51,152 nt of DNA from Bacteroidota bacterium (lineage in GTDB: Bacteria > Bacteroidota > Bacteroidia > Flavobacteriales > Flavobacteriaceae), in NCBI GenBank assembly GCA_027621175.1, contig JAQCCM010000010.1, positions 1-51,152 of the forward strand, written 5' to 3'. This document shows positions 30,851-39,780 of the stretch, piece after piece. Below the pieces are notes generated by a model. The model ran no database searches, had not been told where the DNA came from, and worked only from the letters and a program-made list of their open reading frames with translations. Numbering within the stretch: the stretch's first letter is position 1; each line of letters starts with the position of its first letter. Position numbers and translations under genes: made by a program.

Positions 30851-32410
30851 TCAATTTTTCCTGCGTGCAAATGTGAAAAGTAAAATGAAAGCAGTTAAAA
30901 AAGCCCCAAGACGGTAGATATAATCGCCATATTGCACATAAATCGTGTTTTTTGTTTGTGGGATTATATTGTCTGTTAGCACTCCCTTGGTGTTGTACTC
31001 AAGTTGAGCGGATACTTTTCCAAGGGGGGTAATAAAACCAGAAATGCCAGTATTTGCAGCTCTAACAATGGGCCTACGTGTTTCAATAGCACGCAATCGG
31101 GCATAGGCTAGATGTTGTTTGTGTCCGGGCGTATTTCCCCACCACGCATCGTTTGTCATTATCACCAATACATTTGCGCCTGCTCGTACATACCCCGTTA
31201 CAAATGCTCCATATACCGATTCGTAACAAATAATTGGACCAACTTTGACACCACCATATAATGGAAAAGCTTCTCGATACGCTTGTGTTGCTCTAACATA
31301 AATTGTTCCTCCAAAATCTAGCATTATATTTCCTAAAAGTGGCTCAACAATATTGCGGTAGGGTAAGGTTTCTACACCCACCACAAGTTTTGATTTGTGA
31401 TATACATGAACCCCAGTGCTATCTGTTAAAAAGGCACTGTTATAAAAATCTGCCCAATTGCCATCCCTTAAATCATTGGCAGTTTTGGTTTTATTTTTAT
31501 TGTTGTAGATGTTATAAAATTGGATACCATGTAAAAATTGCGTGTCGTGTTTGGCGGATAATGTAAGTAAATCACGGTACAATTTGCTTTGCTCGAATTT
31601 GGATAAATCTTTGCCCGCGCCATCTGAAAAATACGTTTCTGGTGTAACAATTAGCTTGGGGTTTTTATTTAGTTCGGGTGTTATCTGTGTCCGTAAATTG
31701 TTGAAAAGTTGCTGATGCGAAAGTTCATATTTGTCTTCATAGGTATCAATATTTGGTTGCACAACGGAAACTGTTAGTGTTTCGTTTTGTTCTGCTTCAA
31801 ATAGATAAAAAATAAGGTAAGAACATATTAATGGTATCGCAACAAATAAAATGGGTTTTAAAAAAGAAACGGCTTTTTTACTGACAATATATTTTTCAAT
31901 AGCGAAAAACATCATAATATTAACTACCCAAATCCAAAGGGTCCCGCCAAAACTTCCGGTGTATTCGTACCATTGCACCCAGTTGGGATGTGATGCAAAC
32001 CCATTTCCAAGGTTTAACCATGGCCAAGAAAAGTCCCAAACCAAGTGCATTTTTTCAAAGCAAATCCAAGCAAAAGGTAAAAATATAAGCCCTGTTTTTT
32101 GTCCTAATTTTCGATCAACACGCCTCCACAGCATCATAACAAGTGTCATGAGTAAGGTGTTGACAAACATGGCGAAAAACATCCCAAAAACGGTAGAATT
32201 CCACAACCACCAAGTTGTTAGTGCGTTCCAGATAAAAAATCCTAGAAACATATATCCAAAAAACTTCCAAAAAGAAATGGTTTTATGGGATTGTAGTAGC
32301 CATAATAGCGGAACAAAAGCAATAAAAAGTAAGGGTGCAAATCCCCAGGTAGGCCACGCAAACCCTAATAGAACTCCAAACAGTAGGGCAGCAAAAATTT
32401 TCTTTGGCAT
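30851..32410 (-). CDS. lnt: apolipoprotein N-acyltransferase
   Basis: Adds the third acyl chain to the N-terminal Cys of lipoproteins in the inner membrane. 519 residues: six or so N-terminal spans (residues 1-210), then a nitrilase-like catalytic domain facing the periplasm, then a last span (about 495-515). The catalytic triad is present: Glu in VTPETYFSDG (about 269), Lys in YHKSKLVVGVETLPYR (about 342), Cys in PIICYESVYG (about 397). It is consistent with the several lipoproteins in this window (DUF1573, M3 peptidase, MsrA). It is divergent from pssA over a 56-nt gap. Confidence 0.94.
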   Translation of the reverse strand: MPKKIFAALLFGVLLGFAWPTWGFAPLLFIAFVPLLWLLQSHKTISFWKFFGYMFLGFFIWNALTTWWLWNSTVFGMFFAMFVNTLLMTLVMMLWRRVDRKLGQKTGLIFLPFAWICFEKMHLVWDFSWPWLNLGNGFASHPNWVQWYEYTGSFGGTLWIWVVNIMMFFAIEKYIVSKKAVSFLKPILFVAIPLICSYLIFYLFEAEQNETLTVSVVQPNIDTYEDKYELSHQQLFNNLRTQITPELNKNPKLIVTPETYFSDGAGKDLSKFEQSKLYRDLLTLSAKHDTQFLHGIQFYNIYNNKNKTKTANDLRDGNWADFYNSAFLTDSTGVHVYHKSKLVVGVETLPYRNIVEPLLGNIMLDFGGTIYVRATQAYREAFPLYGGVKVGPIICYESVYGAFVTGYVRAGANVLVIMTNDAWWGNTPGHKQHLAYARLRAIETRRPIVRAANTGISGFITPLGKVSAQLEYNTKGVLTDNIIPQTKNTIYVQYGDYIYRLGAFLTAFILLFTFARRKN

Positions 32411-32466
32411 GGGGCGAAATTACAATTATTGTATAAGTTTGTGTACGCTTAACCAAAACTTTATGT

Positions 32467-33132
32467 ATGAAAATGATGAAATTAATTCCGAATATACTTA
32501 CACTACTTAACGGATTTTCGGGTTGCTTGGCACTTCTTTCAGTTATTGAAGGGAATTCTCTTATGACACTTATTTGGGTTCTGGTTGGTGTTTTTTTTGA
32601 CAGTATTGATGGTATGGTTGCTCGTGCGCTCCAGGCAACTTCCGAAATAGGCAAACAATTAGATTCGCTTTGCGATGTTATTTCTTTTGGAGTTGTACCT
32701 GGATTTATTATGTACACATACCTCTATGAATGTTTACCCTACGATTTGGTGCCCTTATCGCTGTTGGGTTTTGTGGTTACTTTAGCAGCAGTATATCGAT
32801 TAGGGCGCTTTAACATTACGCCTTCTTCTCAATTGGATTTTGAGGGAATGCCCACTCCTGCATTTGCTCTTTTTGTGGTGGGAATTCCATTTATCCCTGT
32901 AGAATTACCCTATTTTGTGGTGGTTGGTATTGTTGCGCTGTTAGCAGTGCTGATGATTTCAAAATGGATGTTGCCAAGTCAAAAATTAGTTGATGGAAAA
33001 CCAACTGCTTTTGCAGCCGCATTTGCGATTATTACTATCCCTATTTTACTTTGGTTTAGGTCAGAGGCTTTGTCTTTGGTCTCACTAGCTTATGCTTTTT
33101 TTGGGGTAATTTATATGAAAATTAAAGACTGA
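32467..33132 (+). CDS. pssA: CDP-diacylglycerol-serine O-phosphatidyltransferase
   Basis: Makes phosphatidylserine, the precursor of phosphatidylethanolamine. 221 residues, about six spans. The CDP-alcohol phosphatidyltransferase motif DG-x2-AR-x8-G-x3-D-x3-D is complete in [20 protein letters not shown] followed by LCD (about residues 43-65). Start chosen at 32467; Met3 or Met4 are possible. A TAAGTTTG box lies at 32434-32441 without a -33 partner. The 3' end overlaps the convergent lptB by 11 nt. Bacteroidota need phosphatidylserine for PE and some sphingolipid relatives, so this should be essential. Confidence 0.92.
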   Translation: MKMMKLIPNILTLLNGFSGCLALLSVIEGNSLMTLIWVLVGVFFDSIDGMVARALQATSEIGKQLDSLCDVISFGVVPGFIMYTYLYECLPYDLVPLSLLGFVVTLAAVYRLGRFNITPSSQLDFEGMPTPAFALFVVGIPFIPVELPYFVVVGIVALLAVLMISKWMLPSQKLVDGKPTAFAAAFAIITIPILLWFRSEALSLVSLAYAFFGVIYMKIKD

Positions 33133-33862
33133 GTTTCTTTGTTCTAAGTTCAAAGTTTTGCCCTAAATACACTTTGCGTACCATTTCGTCCTCAGCGAGT
33201 TCTTTAGGTTTTCCTGCTTTTAGAATTTTCCCTTCAAACATAAGATATGTTCGGTCGGTGATGGCAAGTGTTTCTTGTACGTTATGATCTGTAATTAGAA
33301 TACCAATATTTCGCTTTTTGAGATGGGCTACAATTTTCTGAATATCTTCAACGGCAACAGGATCTACTCCTGCAAAAGGCTCATCTAAAAGCACAAATTT
33401 TGGATCTGTGGCTAAGGCGCGTGCAATTTCGGTACGTCTTCTTTCGCCACCCGAAAGTAAATCTCCACGACTTTTACGAATATGATTTAATCCAAATTCA
33501 TCTAGTAAGGCTTCTGCCTTTTCTTGTTGCTTTGCGGAAGATAAATCAGTCAGTTCCAATACACTTTTGATATTTTGTTCTACGGTTAGCTTGCGAAATA
33601 CGGAAGCTTCTTGTGCTAAATATCCAATACCGTTTTGCGCACGTTTATACATGGGAAAATGCGTAATGTCGATATCATCCAAATAAATATGACCCGATAA
33701 AGGTTTAATAAGCCCTACAATCATATAAAAAGAAGTGGTTTTTCCAGCACCATTAGGCCCCAATAATCCTACAATTTCACCTTGATTAACGGTTACTGAA
33801 ACTTCGTTTACAACTTTTCTACCTCGGTAGGTTTTGGTGATGTTGTTTGCGTGTAACTTCAT
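33122..33862 (-). CDS. lptB: LPS export ABC transporter ATPase
   Basis: Powers LptBFG extraction of lipopolysaccharide from the inner membrane. 246 residues, one ABC domain: Walker [13 protein letters not shown] (about residues 35-46), Q-loop [11 protein letters not shown] (about 78-88), signature [16 protein letters not shown] (about 135-150), Walker [15 protein letters not shown] (about 155-168) and H-loop [10 protein letters not shown] (about 189-198). These match LptB specifically, notably PFAGVDP and the ERRR signature. The start overlaps the tatC stop in an ATGA; with kdsD it forms an envelope operon kdsD-tatC-lptB. Confidence 0.95.
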   Translation of the reverse strand: MKLHANNITKTYRGRKVVNEVSVTVNQGEIVGLLGPNGAGKTTSFYMIVGLIKPLSGHIYLDDIDITHFPMYKRAQNGIGYLAQEASVFRKLTVEQNIKSVLELTDLSSAKQQEKAEALLDEFGLNHIRKSRGDLLSGGERRRTEIARALATDPKFVLLDEPFAGVDPVAVEDIQKIVAHLKKRNIGILITDHNVQETLAITDRTYLMFEGKILKAGKPKELAEDEMVRKVYLGQNFELRTKKLSL

Positions 33863-34686
33863 GATTGTGGTTCAGGTGTTGTTTTTGGTTTTTGTTTGCT
33901 TCTCTTTGTGATAGCTTTTGAAATAAATATACTCACTTCATATAAAATCATAATGGGAATAGCGACAATAATTTGACTGGCAATATCTGGAGGAGTTATA
34001 ATTGCAGAAAGTGTTAGCACAAGCACCAATGAAATTTTGCGGTATTTTTTCATAATTTCAGGTGTAATTAACCCTATTTTGGTTAGAAAATAAACCAATA
34101 TTGGAAGTTCAAAAATAAACCCTGCAGATAATACTGAAGCGCGGATTAAGGCAGTATAACTACTTAAGTCAAAGTCGTTAAAAATTTCAGCACTAACGCT
34201 ATATGTTCCTAAGAACCGCAAGGATAACGGCGTAATGACAAAGTATCCAAACAATACGCCTGTGAAAAATAAAAGAGATGAAATAAAAATAAATCCACGC
34301 GCTTGACGGCGCTCACTTTTTAAAAGCCCTGGGCTAATAAACAACCACAATTGGTATATTACATATGGAAATGCAATAATGAACCCCGCTGTTATAGAAG
34401 TCCAAATATGTGCAGAAAATTGGCCGGCTACTGTACGGCTTTGTACCCGGAAGGGTAACTCCTCAAGACAAAAACCTTCGTCAAAGCCTAGCGTTTGAGC
34501 TGCACTACAAAGCCACTTATATGTGGGGAAATCTTGTTTTTTTGGACCAAAAAGTAAATAATCAAAAATAAAGTCTTTTGCAAGAAATGCCAATCCCCCC
34601 GCAATAACAATAGCTAAGATACTCCGAATAAGGTGCCAGCGCAATTCCTCCAAGTGTGCTAAAAAAGACATGCTTTTTTCTTCCAT
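33859..34686 (-). CDS. tatC: Sec-independent protein translocase TatC
   Basis: Twin-arginine translocase receptor subunit in the inner membrane. 275 residues with six spans. Typical N-terminus [17 protein letters not shown] (about residues 5-21) and the family block [18 protein letters not shown] (about 116-133) with Pro and Glu-rich loops; the region [15 protein letters not shown] (about 229-243) is also conserved. The first periplasmic loop (about 45-85) is longer than in E. coli and holds two Cys, as in other Bacteroidota. One base separates it from kdsD upstream. TatA is not in the window. Confidence 0.95.
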   Translation of the reverse strand: MEEKSMSFLAHLEELRWHLIRSILAIVIAGGLAFLAKDFIFDYLLFGPKKQDFPTYKWLCSAAQTLGFDEGFCLEELPFRVQSRTVAGQFSAHIWTSITAGFIIAFPYVIYQLWLFISPGLLKSERRQARGFIFISSLLFFTGVLFGYFVITPLSLRFLGTYSVSAEIFNDFDLSSYTALIRASVLSAGFIFELPILVYFLTKIGLITPEIMKKYRKISLVLVLTLSAIITPPDIASQIIVAIPIMILYEVSIFISKAITKRSKQKPKTTPEPQS

Positions 34687-34687
34687 A

Positions 34688-35635
34688 CTAATAAATTCCT
34701 TCGTTTAATATATCATGAATATGCACGATACCTCTATAGGCGTCGTTTTGAGTTACAATAATCTGACTTATTTCTTTTTGTTGCATTAGATTTAAGGCTT
34801 CTTTTGCTAAAGTACTATCCGGCAATAAAACAGGACTTTTACTCATGATGTCTTTTGCTTTAAGTGAGGAATAATTTCTATTATCTCCCATCATACGGCG
34901 TAGGTCGCCATCCGTAATTACACCAATTATTTTTTCTTCTTCTAAAACCGCAGTTGCGCCAACAAGTTTAGCAGAAATTTCCGAAATCACATCAGCAATT
35001 GGTGTGTCTTGTTGTACGACGGGTTTTTTGTGTTCTTTTAATAGATGTAACAATTGCACGTGAAGCGCCTTGCCCAATGCACCTCCGGGATGAGAGCGCG
35101 CAAAATCTTCAGCTTTAAACCCATTGAGTTCCATGAGGCAAATAGCAAGCGCATCTCCCATAACAAGCTGGGCTGTGGTGCTTGTGGTTGGGGCTAAGTT
35201 GTTCGGGTCAGCTTCACTGGGCACCTTCACATGCAGAACGGCATCAGATTGCATGGCTAAAAATGAATCGGCTTCAGCCGTCATGCCCACGAGTTTGTTT
35301 CCTCTGTTTTTAAGTAATGGGACCAAGGTTTTTATTTCTGGCGTTGCACCGCTTTTAGATAAACAAATAACAATATCATCGGTATCTATCATGCCAAGAT
35401 CTCCATGTATCGCATCTGCAGCATGCATAAACATGCTTTTTGTCCCTGTTGAATTTAATGTGGCGCTAATTTTCATGCCAATAATGGCACTTTTTCCAAT
35501 GCCAGTAACAACTAATCTTCCGTTACTATGATGAACCCAACGGACAACTTGATCAAAATCAGATGTGATTTGTGGGATTAAACCTTCAATGGCTGCTGCT
35601 TGTTGTGCTATAACAGCTTTGGCTGTATGTGTCAT
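34688..35635 (-). CDS. kdsD: arabinose-5-phosphate isomerase (KpsF/GutQ/KdsD)
   Basis: Interconverts ribulose-5-phosphate and arabinose-5-phosphate, the first step to Kdo of lipopolysaccharide. 315 residues: SIS domain (about residues 30-170) with GRLVVTGIGKSAIIGMKIS, and MIDTDDIVICLSKSGATPE; then two CBS domains (about 200-315; VISEISAKLVGATAV, DIMSKSPVLLPDSTL). The SIS active-site residues Lys in GKSA and the ASPTSTTA-like APTTSTTA block are present. It heads kdsD-tatC-lptB, joining two LPS functions with protein export. A TACATTTG box lies 58 nt upstream. Confidence 0.94.
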   Translation of the reverse strand: MTHTAKAVIAQQAAAIEGLIPQITSDFDQVVRWVHHSNGRLVVTGIGKSAIIGMKISATLNSTGTKSMFMHAADAIHGDLGMIDTDDIVICLSKSGATPEIKTLVPLLKNRGNKLVGMTAEADSFLAMQSDAVLHVKVPSEADPNNLAPTTSTTAQLVMGDALAICLMELNGFKAEDFARSHPGGALGKALHVQLLHLLKEHKKPVVQQDTPIADVISEISAKLVGATAVLEEEKIIGVITDGDLRRMMGDNRNYSSLKAKDIMSKSPVLLPDSTLAKEALNLMQQKEISQIIVTQNDAYRGIVHIHDILNEGIY

Positions 35636-35693
35636 AGAAATAGAATTTCAAACTTTATTGATAAATAATCAGTTTTGACGTATATTGTGGTTG

Positions 35694-35701
35694 CAAATGT
35701 A
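35694..35701 (-). promoter_or_regulatory. -7 box TACATTTG of kdsD-tatC-lptB
   Basis: Exact TAnnTTTG on the minus strand, 58 nt before the kdsD ATG. No -33 TTG at the usual distance; the site lies within 20 nt of the recQ start, so the two divergent promoters must overlap. Confidence 0.45.
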
Positions 35702-35712
35702 CAAAAACCAAC

Positions 35713-37914
35713 ATGAAGCTACAGGACGGCGATAAACAGTTTGATATAAAAACTGCTTTAAAAAAATATTTTGGTTTTAGTGAATTTAGAGGACTGCAAG
35801 AACCCGTCATAAAAAGTGTGTTAAACAAAGAAAACACTTTTGTTATCATGCCTACGGGCGGCGGAAAATCCCTTTGTTATCAATTACCTGCATTGATACA
35901 GCCTGGAACAGCAATCGTGGTATCTCCACTCATTGCTTTAATGAAGAATCAAGTTGACGCCATAAGGGGGATTTCCAATAACGATGGTATTGCACATGTT
36001 TTAAACTCATCGTTAAGCAAGACACAAATCCAGACCGTAAAAGATGATATTACTTCTGGCATTACAAAACTACTTTACGTAGCTCCTGAATCCTTAACTA
36101 AAGAAGACAATGTACAGTTTTTACGCACGGTCACCATTAGTTTTATGGCTATTGATGAAGCGCATTGCATTTCAGAATGGGGGCACGACTTTAGACCAGA
36201 ATACCGCAACTTAAAGTCCATTGTAGCTCGTATTGGAGATGACATTCCCATTATTGGGCTTACTGCAACAGCAACACCAAAAGTCCAAGAAGATATTTTA
36301 AAAAACTTAAATATTACAAGTGCAACAACGTATAAAGCGTCATTTAATAGACCTAATTTATATTACGAAGTACGCCCGAAAACAGCCCAAGTTGACCGAG
36401 ATATTATTTCTTTTGTAAAGGAAAATTCGGGCAAATCTGGAATTGTGTATTGTTTGTCTAGAAAACGTGTAGAGGAACTTACGCAAGTTTTACAATTAAA
36501 TGGTGTTAATGCGCTTCCCTATCATGCGGGTCTAGACAACAAGCAGCGTATTTTTAATCAAGATAGTTTTTTGAAAGAAGATTGTGATGTAATTGTTGCA
36601 ACTATCGCTTTTGGTATGGGAATTGACAAACCCGACGTTCGTTTTGTTATTCATCACGATATCCCAAAAAGTATTGAAAGTTATTATCAAGAAACGGGTC
36701 GTGCTGGACGTGATGGTGGTGAAGGGCATTGTTTGGCATATTATGCCTACAAAGACATTGAAAAACTCGAAAAGTTTATGGCAGGGAAACCTCTGGCAGA
36801 ACAAGAGGTGGGCTATGCATTGCTCCAAGAAATGGTTGCTTATGCCGAAACATCTATGTCGAGACGGAAATTTATCCTGCATTATTTTGGCGAGGAGTTT
36901 GACGAGGTCAACGGCGATGGCGCAGAAATGGACGATAACACAAGAAATCCGAAGCCCAAGGTAGAAGCCCAAAATGAAGTAGGCATGTTACTGAACCTTG
37001 TGAAAGAAACCAATGAGCAGTACAAAATCAAAGAGTTGATTCACATTATGGCGGGCCTAGAAACACCCATTTTGGTTTCCCACAGTATTCGTACAAATCC
37101 ACTCTTTGGATTGGGAAGCAGTCATGAGCTCCCGTTCTGGAAAGCACTGCTTACACAGCTTTTGGTTGCTGGATATTTGATTAAAGAAATAGAAACTTAC
37201 GGGGTGATTAAACTGAGCAAATCAGGGCTGGATTTTCTTGAAAAACCATGCAGTTTCTTAATGACAGAAAATCATGTTTATGACAATGCTTTACCTATAA
37301 TTACTCCAGCTAAGACGGGAATTTTTGAAGAGAAACTTCAGAAAATGTTGATGCAACTTCGTAAAGATGTGGCTGATAAATTTGAAGTACCGCCCTATGC
37401 TGTGTTTCAAGAAGCATCTATTGAGGATATGCTTATCAAGTATCCGATTACGATTGAGGAGCTCAAAAATATTCACGGAGTAGGAGAGGGAAAGGCGAAT
37501 AAATTTGGAAATCCCTTTGTGGAACTGATAGCAAAATATACTAAAGAAAACGGTATTGTTCGCCCAGAAGATTTAATTATTAAAAGTACAGGCGCAAACT
37601 CTGCTCTAAAATTATTTATCATTCAAAATATAGATAGAAAATTGCCCTTGCAGGACATTGCAGATGCCAAAGGCATGGACTTCTCAGCTTTTTTAGAACA
37701 GTTAGAAACCATTGTTTTCTCAGGAACCAAAGTGAATATTCAATACGCCATTGATGAGCTTTTCGATGAGGATCAACAAGAAGAGTTACATGAGTATTTT
37801 ATGGAATCCTATGACGACGATATTCAGGCTGCAGCTGAAGAATTTGATGGGGATTACGAAGACGATGACTTGCGCGTATTTCGAATTAAATTTTTGAGTG
37901 AAGTGGCAAACTAA
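35713..37914 (+). CDS. recQ: ATP-dependent DNA helicase RecQ
   Basis: 3'-5' helicase of recombination and fork repair. 733 residues. Helicase core: Walker A MPTGGGKSLCYQ (about residues 46-57), DEAH box with IDEAHCISEWGHDFRPEY (about 148-165), motif III LTATATPKV, motif VI QETGRAGRDGG (about 325-335). RQC region follows, then an HRDC domain and an acidic tail (about 690-733; YDDDIQAAAEEFDGDYEDDD). The RQC zinc knuckle is not conserved: where E. coli has Cys residues this protein has MSRRKFILHYFGEEFDE (Ser383) and no CxxC follows. Divergent from kdsD. Confidence 0.94.
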   Translation: MKLQDGDKQFDIKTALKKYFGFSEFRGLQEPVIKSVLNKENTFVIMPTGGGKSLCYQLPALIQPGTAIVVSPLIALMKNQVDAIRGISNNDGIAHVLNSSLSKTQIQTVKDDITSGITKLLYVAPESLTKEDNVQFLRTVTISFMAIDEAHCISEWGHDFRPEYRNLKSIVARIGDDIPIIGLTATATPKVQEDILKNLNITSATTYKASFNRPNLYYEVRPKTAQVDRDIISFVKENSGKSGIVYCLSRKRVEELTQVLQLNGVNALPYHAGLDNKQRIFNQDSFLKEDCDVIVATIAFGMGIDKPDVRFVIHHDIPKSIESYYQETGRAGRDGGEGHCLAYYAYKDIEKLEKFMAGKPLAEQEVGYALLQEMVAYAETSMSRRKFILHYFGEEFDEVNGDGAEMDDNTRNPKPKVEAQNEVGMLLNLVKETNEQYKIKELIHIMAGLETPILVSHSIRTNPLFGLGSSHELPFWKALLTQLLVAGYLIKEIETYGVIKLSKSGLDFLEKPCSFLMTENHVYDNALPIITPAKTGIFEEKLQKMLMQLRKDVADKFEVPPYAVFQEASIEDMLIKYPITIEELKNIHGVGEGKANKFGNPFVELIAKYTKENGIVRPEDLIIKSTGANSALKLFIIQNIDRKLPLQDIADAKGMDFSAFLEQLETIVFSGTKVNIQYAIDELFDEDQQEELHEYFMESYDDDIQAAAEEFDGDYEDDDLRVFRIKFLSEVAN

Positions 37915-37953
37915 TCTTTTTATACTACTTTCGCAGCTTAATAATTTTGACTT

Positions 37954-38886
37954 ATGAGCGAAGGAATTTACGCTGTTTTTAACACCCCAAAAGGAACCAT
38001 TAAAGTACGTTTAACACACAACGAAACTCCAGGAACGGTAGGTAACTTTGTTGCCTTATCAGAAGGAAATCTTGAAAATTCGCACAAGCCTCAAGGAACT
38101 CCTTATTACGATGGACTTTGTTTCCATCGTGTAATTGCGGACTTTATGATTCAAGGTGGTTGTCCACAGCGTACGGGGACTGGTGGTCCGGGATATCAAT
38201 TCGATGATGAAATTCATCCAGAATTAAAACATGACAGACCGGGCGTATTATCAATGGCAAACGCAGGTCCTGGCACCAATGGAAGTCAATTTTTTATTAC
38301 ACACATCGAAACACCTTGGCTCGATGGAAAACACACCGTATTTGGCTTTGTAGAAGAAGGTCAAGATGTTGTTGATGCCATTGCTCAAAACGATGAAATT
38401 GAGTCTATCACAATTGAGCGTATTGGCGCTTCAGCTAAAGCGTGGAATGCCGTTGAAGCGTTCAGAACTTTTGAAGGAAGTCGTGAGGCACGTTTGCGTG
38501 AAGAGCGCGAGCAACAGGAAAAAGCCCTTGACAAAATTGCTAAAGGATTTAAAAAAACAGCATCAGGACTGCGTTATCAATTTATACAGCGTGGTGAGGG
38601 TGTTGCGGCAGAAAAGGGTAAAACCGTTAGCGTACACTACAAAGGGCAATTGGTTGATGGTACCGTTTTTGATTCATCGTACAAACGCAATCAGCCTATT
38701 GATTTTGCTTTGGGTGTGGGTCAAGTCATCCCAGGGTGGGATGAAGGTGTTCAGTTGCTATCCGTTGGGGATAAGGCACGTTTTGTCATTCCGAGCGACT
38801 TAGCCTACGGGGCACAAGGGGCAGGAGGCGTTATTCCACCAAATGCTACTTTGATATTTGATGTTGAGCTAGTAGCCGTTAGCTAA
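37954..38886 (+). CDS. dual peptidyl-prolyl isomerase: cyclophilin fused to FKBP
   Basis: 310 residues holding two unrelated prolyl isomerases. Residues 1-165 are a cyclophilin ([38 protein letters not shown]); residues about 170-205 are a charged helix linker ([19 protein letters not shown]); residues about 205-310 are FKBP ([52 protein letters not shown]). No signal peptide, so cytoplasmic. I recall this dual-immunophilin order being described as CFBP from Flavobacterium, with the reverse order in Toxoplasma. Either catalytic half could act alone; the linker may position both on a substrate. Overlaps the convergent redoxin gene by 8 nt. Confidence 0.95.
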   Translation: MSEGIYAVFNTPKGTIKVRLTHNETPGTVGNFVALSEGNLENSHKPQGTPYYDGLCFHRVIADFMIQGGCPQRTGTGGPGYQFDDEIHPELKHDRPGVLSMANAGPGTNGSQFFITHIETPWLDGKHTVFGFVEEGQDVVDAIAQNDEIESITIERIGASAKAWNAVEAFRTFEGSREARLREEREQQEKALDKIAKGFKKTASGLRYQFIQRGEGVAAEKGKTVSVHYKGQLVDGTVFDSSYKRNQPIDFALGVGQVIPGWDEGVQLLSVGDKARFVIPSDLAYGAQGAGGVIPPNATLIFDVELVAVS

Positions 38887-39439
38887 CTTTCCACTTAATA
38901 TTACAGCCCAAACTTGGTTTTTGGAGCGAATCGATCGGACTTTTAGCAACAAGTGCGTTTAAGGCCGCACGTAAATCTTTTCCAGTAACAGGAATATCGT
39001 TTTTAGGTCTTGAGTCGTCCATTTGCCCACGATAGACTAATTTTTGTTGGGCATCAAAAAGATAAAAATCAGGAGTACAAGCTGCGTCATAGGCTTTGGC
39101 TACGCCTTGCGATTCGTCATACAAATACGGAAAATTAAATCCTTGTTCCTCAGCCGTTTTTTTCATCAGCTCTGGCGAATCGTCAGGGTAGTTTTCTACA
39201 TCGTTACTCGATATGGCAACAAACCCAAAACCCTGCCTGATATAGTCGTTTGCAAGAGATGCAATCCCATCAAAAACATGCATTACATAAGGGCAGTGGT
39301 TGCAGATGAACATAACCACAGTTCCATATTCTCCCTGTACATCTGAAAAAGAATATAATTTATCATCCGTGGTATTGGGTAAATTGAAATGGGGTGCTTT
39401 TGTGCCAAGCTCTAGCATATTAGAGGGTGTCCGTGCCAT
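38879..39439 (-). CDS. thioredoxin-like redoxin family protein
   Basis: 186 residues from ATG 39439 (a second in-frame ATG at 39460 gives 193). Redoxin/AhpC-TSA-like fold: [20 protein letters not shown] (about residues 16-35), then the redox site [12 protein letters not shown] (about 48-59; CxxC, a form used by this thioredoxin-like subgroup rather than WCGPC) and a cis-Pro region CTPDFYLFD (about 126-134) preceded by a further Cys. A late Cys occurs at GCNIKWK (about 179-185). No signal peptide, so cytoplasmic. Peroxide or disulfide substrate unknown. It overlaps the fused prolyl isomerase gene at the 3' end. Confidence 0.85.
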   Translation of the reverse strand: MARTPSNMLELGTKAPHFNLPNTTDDKLYSFSDVQGEYGTVVMFICNHCPYVMHVFDGIASLANDYIRQGFGFVAISSNDVENYPDDSPELMKKTAEEQGFNFPYLYDESQGVAKAYDAACTPDFYLFDAQQKLVYRGQMDDSRPKNDIPVTGKDLRAALNALVAKSPIDSLQKPSLGCNIKWKVS

Positions 39440-39477
39440 TTTGTTGATTTTAGATTTCAAAAATAACCATAAAAATA

Positions 39478-39738
39478 CTACCGCAACACTGCACTTCCTT
39501 TTTCCTTTTTGATGAAGCTAGTCAGTTCTGTTAATATTTCGCTAAATGCTTCAAAGTATTCCTTATATAAATAAAGTCTTTATTTTTTAAGTAAGTTACC
39601 CTCTGAGGATTTTTTACGCTCCGAAATGATTAAGTAATAGTCATTGGCTTTAGTTTTCTTCACGTCAAAATAATATGTGCGAGAACCCGCTTGTAGGCAC
39701 AGTTCTCGAACACTTTGCGAATGTTCGATAGTATCCAT
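39478..39738 (-). pseudogene. broken PUR-alpha-like (DUF3276) gene with in-frame stop
   Basis: This fills the otherwise geneless 39461-39780. From ATG 39738 it reads 52 codons, including GSRTYYFDVKKTKANDYYLI, a PUR/DUF3276 beta-sheet signature. A TAA follows at 39580-39582. The same frame then continues 33 codons, RLYLYKEYFEAFSEILTELT then SFIKKEKG, to a TAG at 39478-39480, which is the expected last strand and helix of the same domain. One substitution therefore splits a single PUR repeat. The stop may be a true mutation or a sequencing error; a functional 52-residue product lacking the helix is unlikely. The intact family binds nucleic acid. It lies 42 nt downstream of the ABC transporter gene, same strand. 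Confidence 0.75.
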
Positions 39739-39780
39739 AATGTAAGATTTGTTGAAGTGAATATAACAAATCTTAAGTAT

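Noticed and set aside
31851-32510. Plus-strand open frame of 219 codons opposite lnt
   Set aside because: It lies almost wholly antisense to lnt, whose catalytic triad is intact; the translation is rich in Ser/Asn/Pro/His without any domain pattern.
35124-35531. Plus-strand open frame of 135 codons inside kdsD
   Set aside because: Antisense to the SIS domain; no independent evidence.
39580-39582. TAA read as a recoded amino acid
   Set aside because: UAA has no known recoding in Bacteroidota and no structural signal is visible; a nonsense mutation or sequencing error is simpler.
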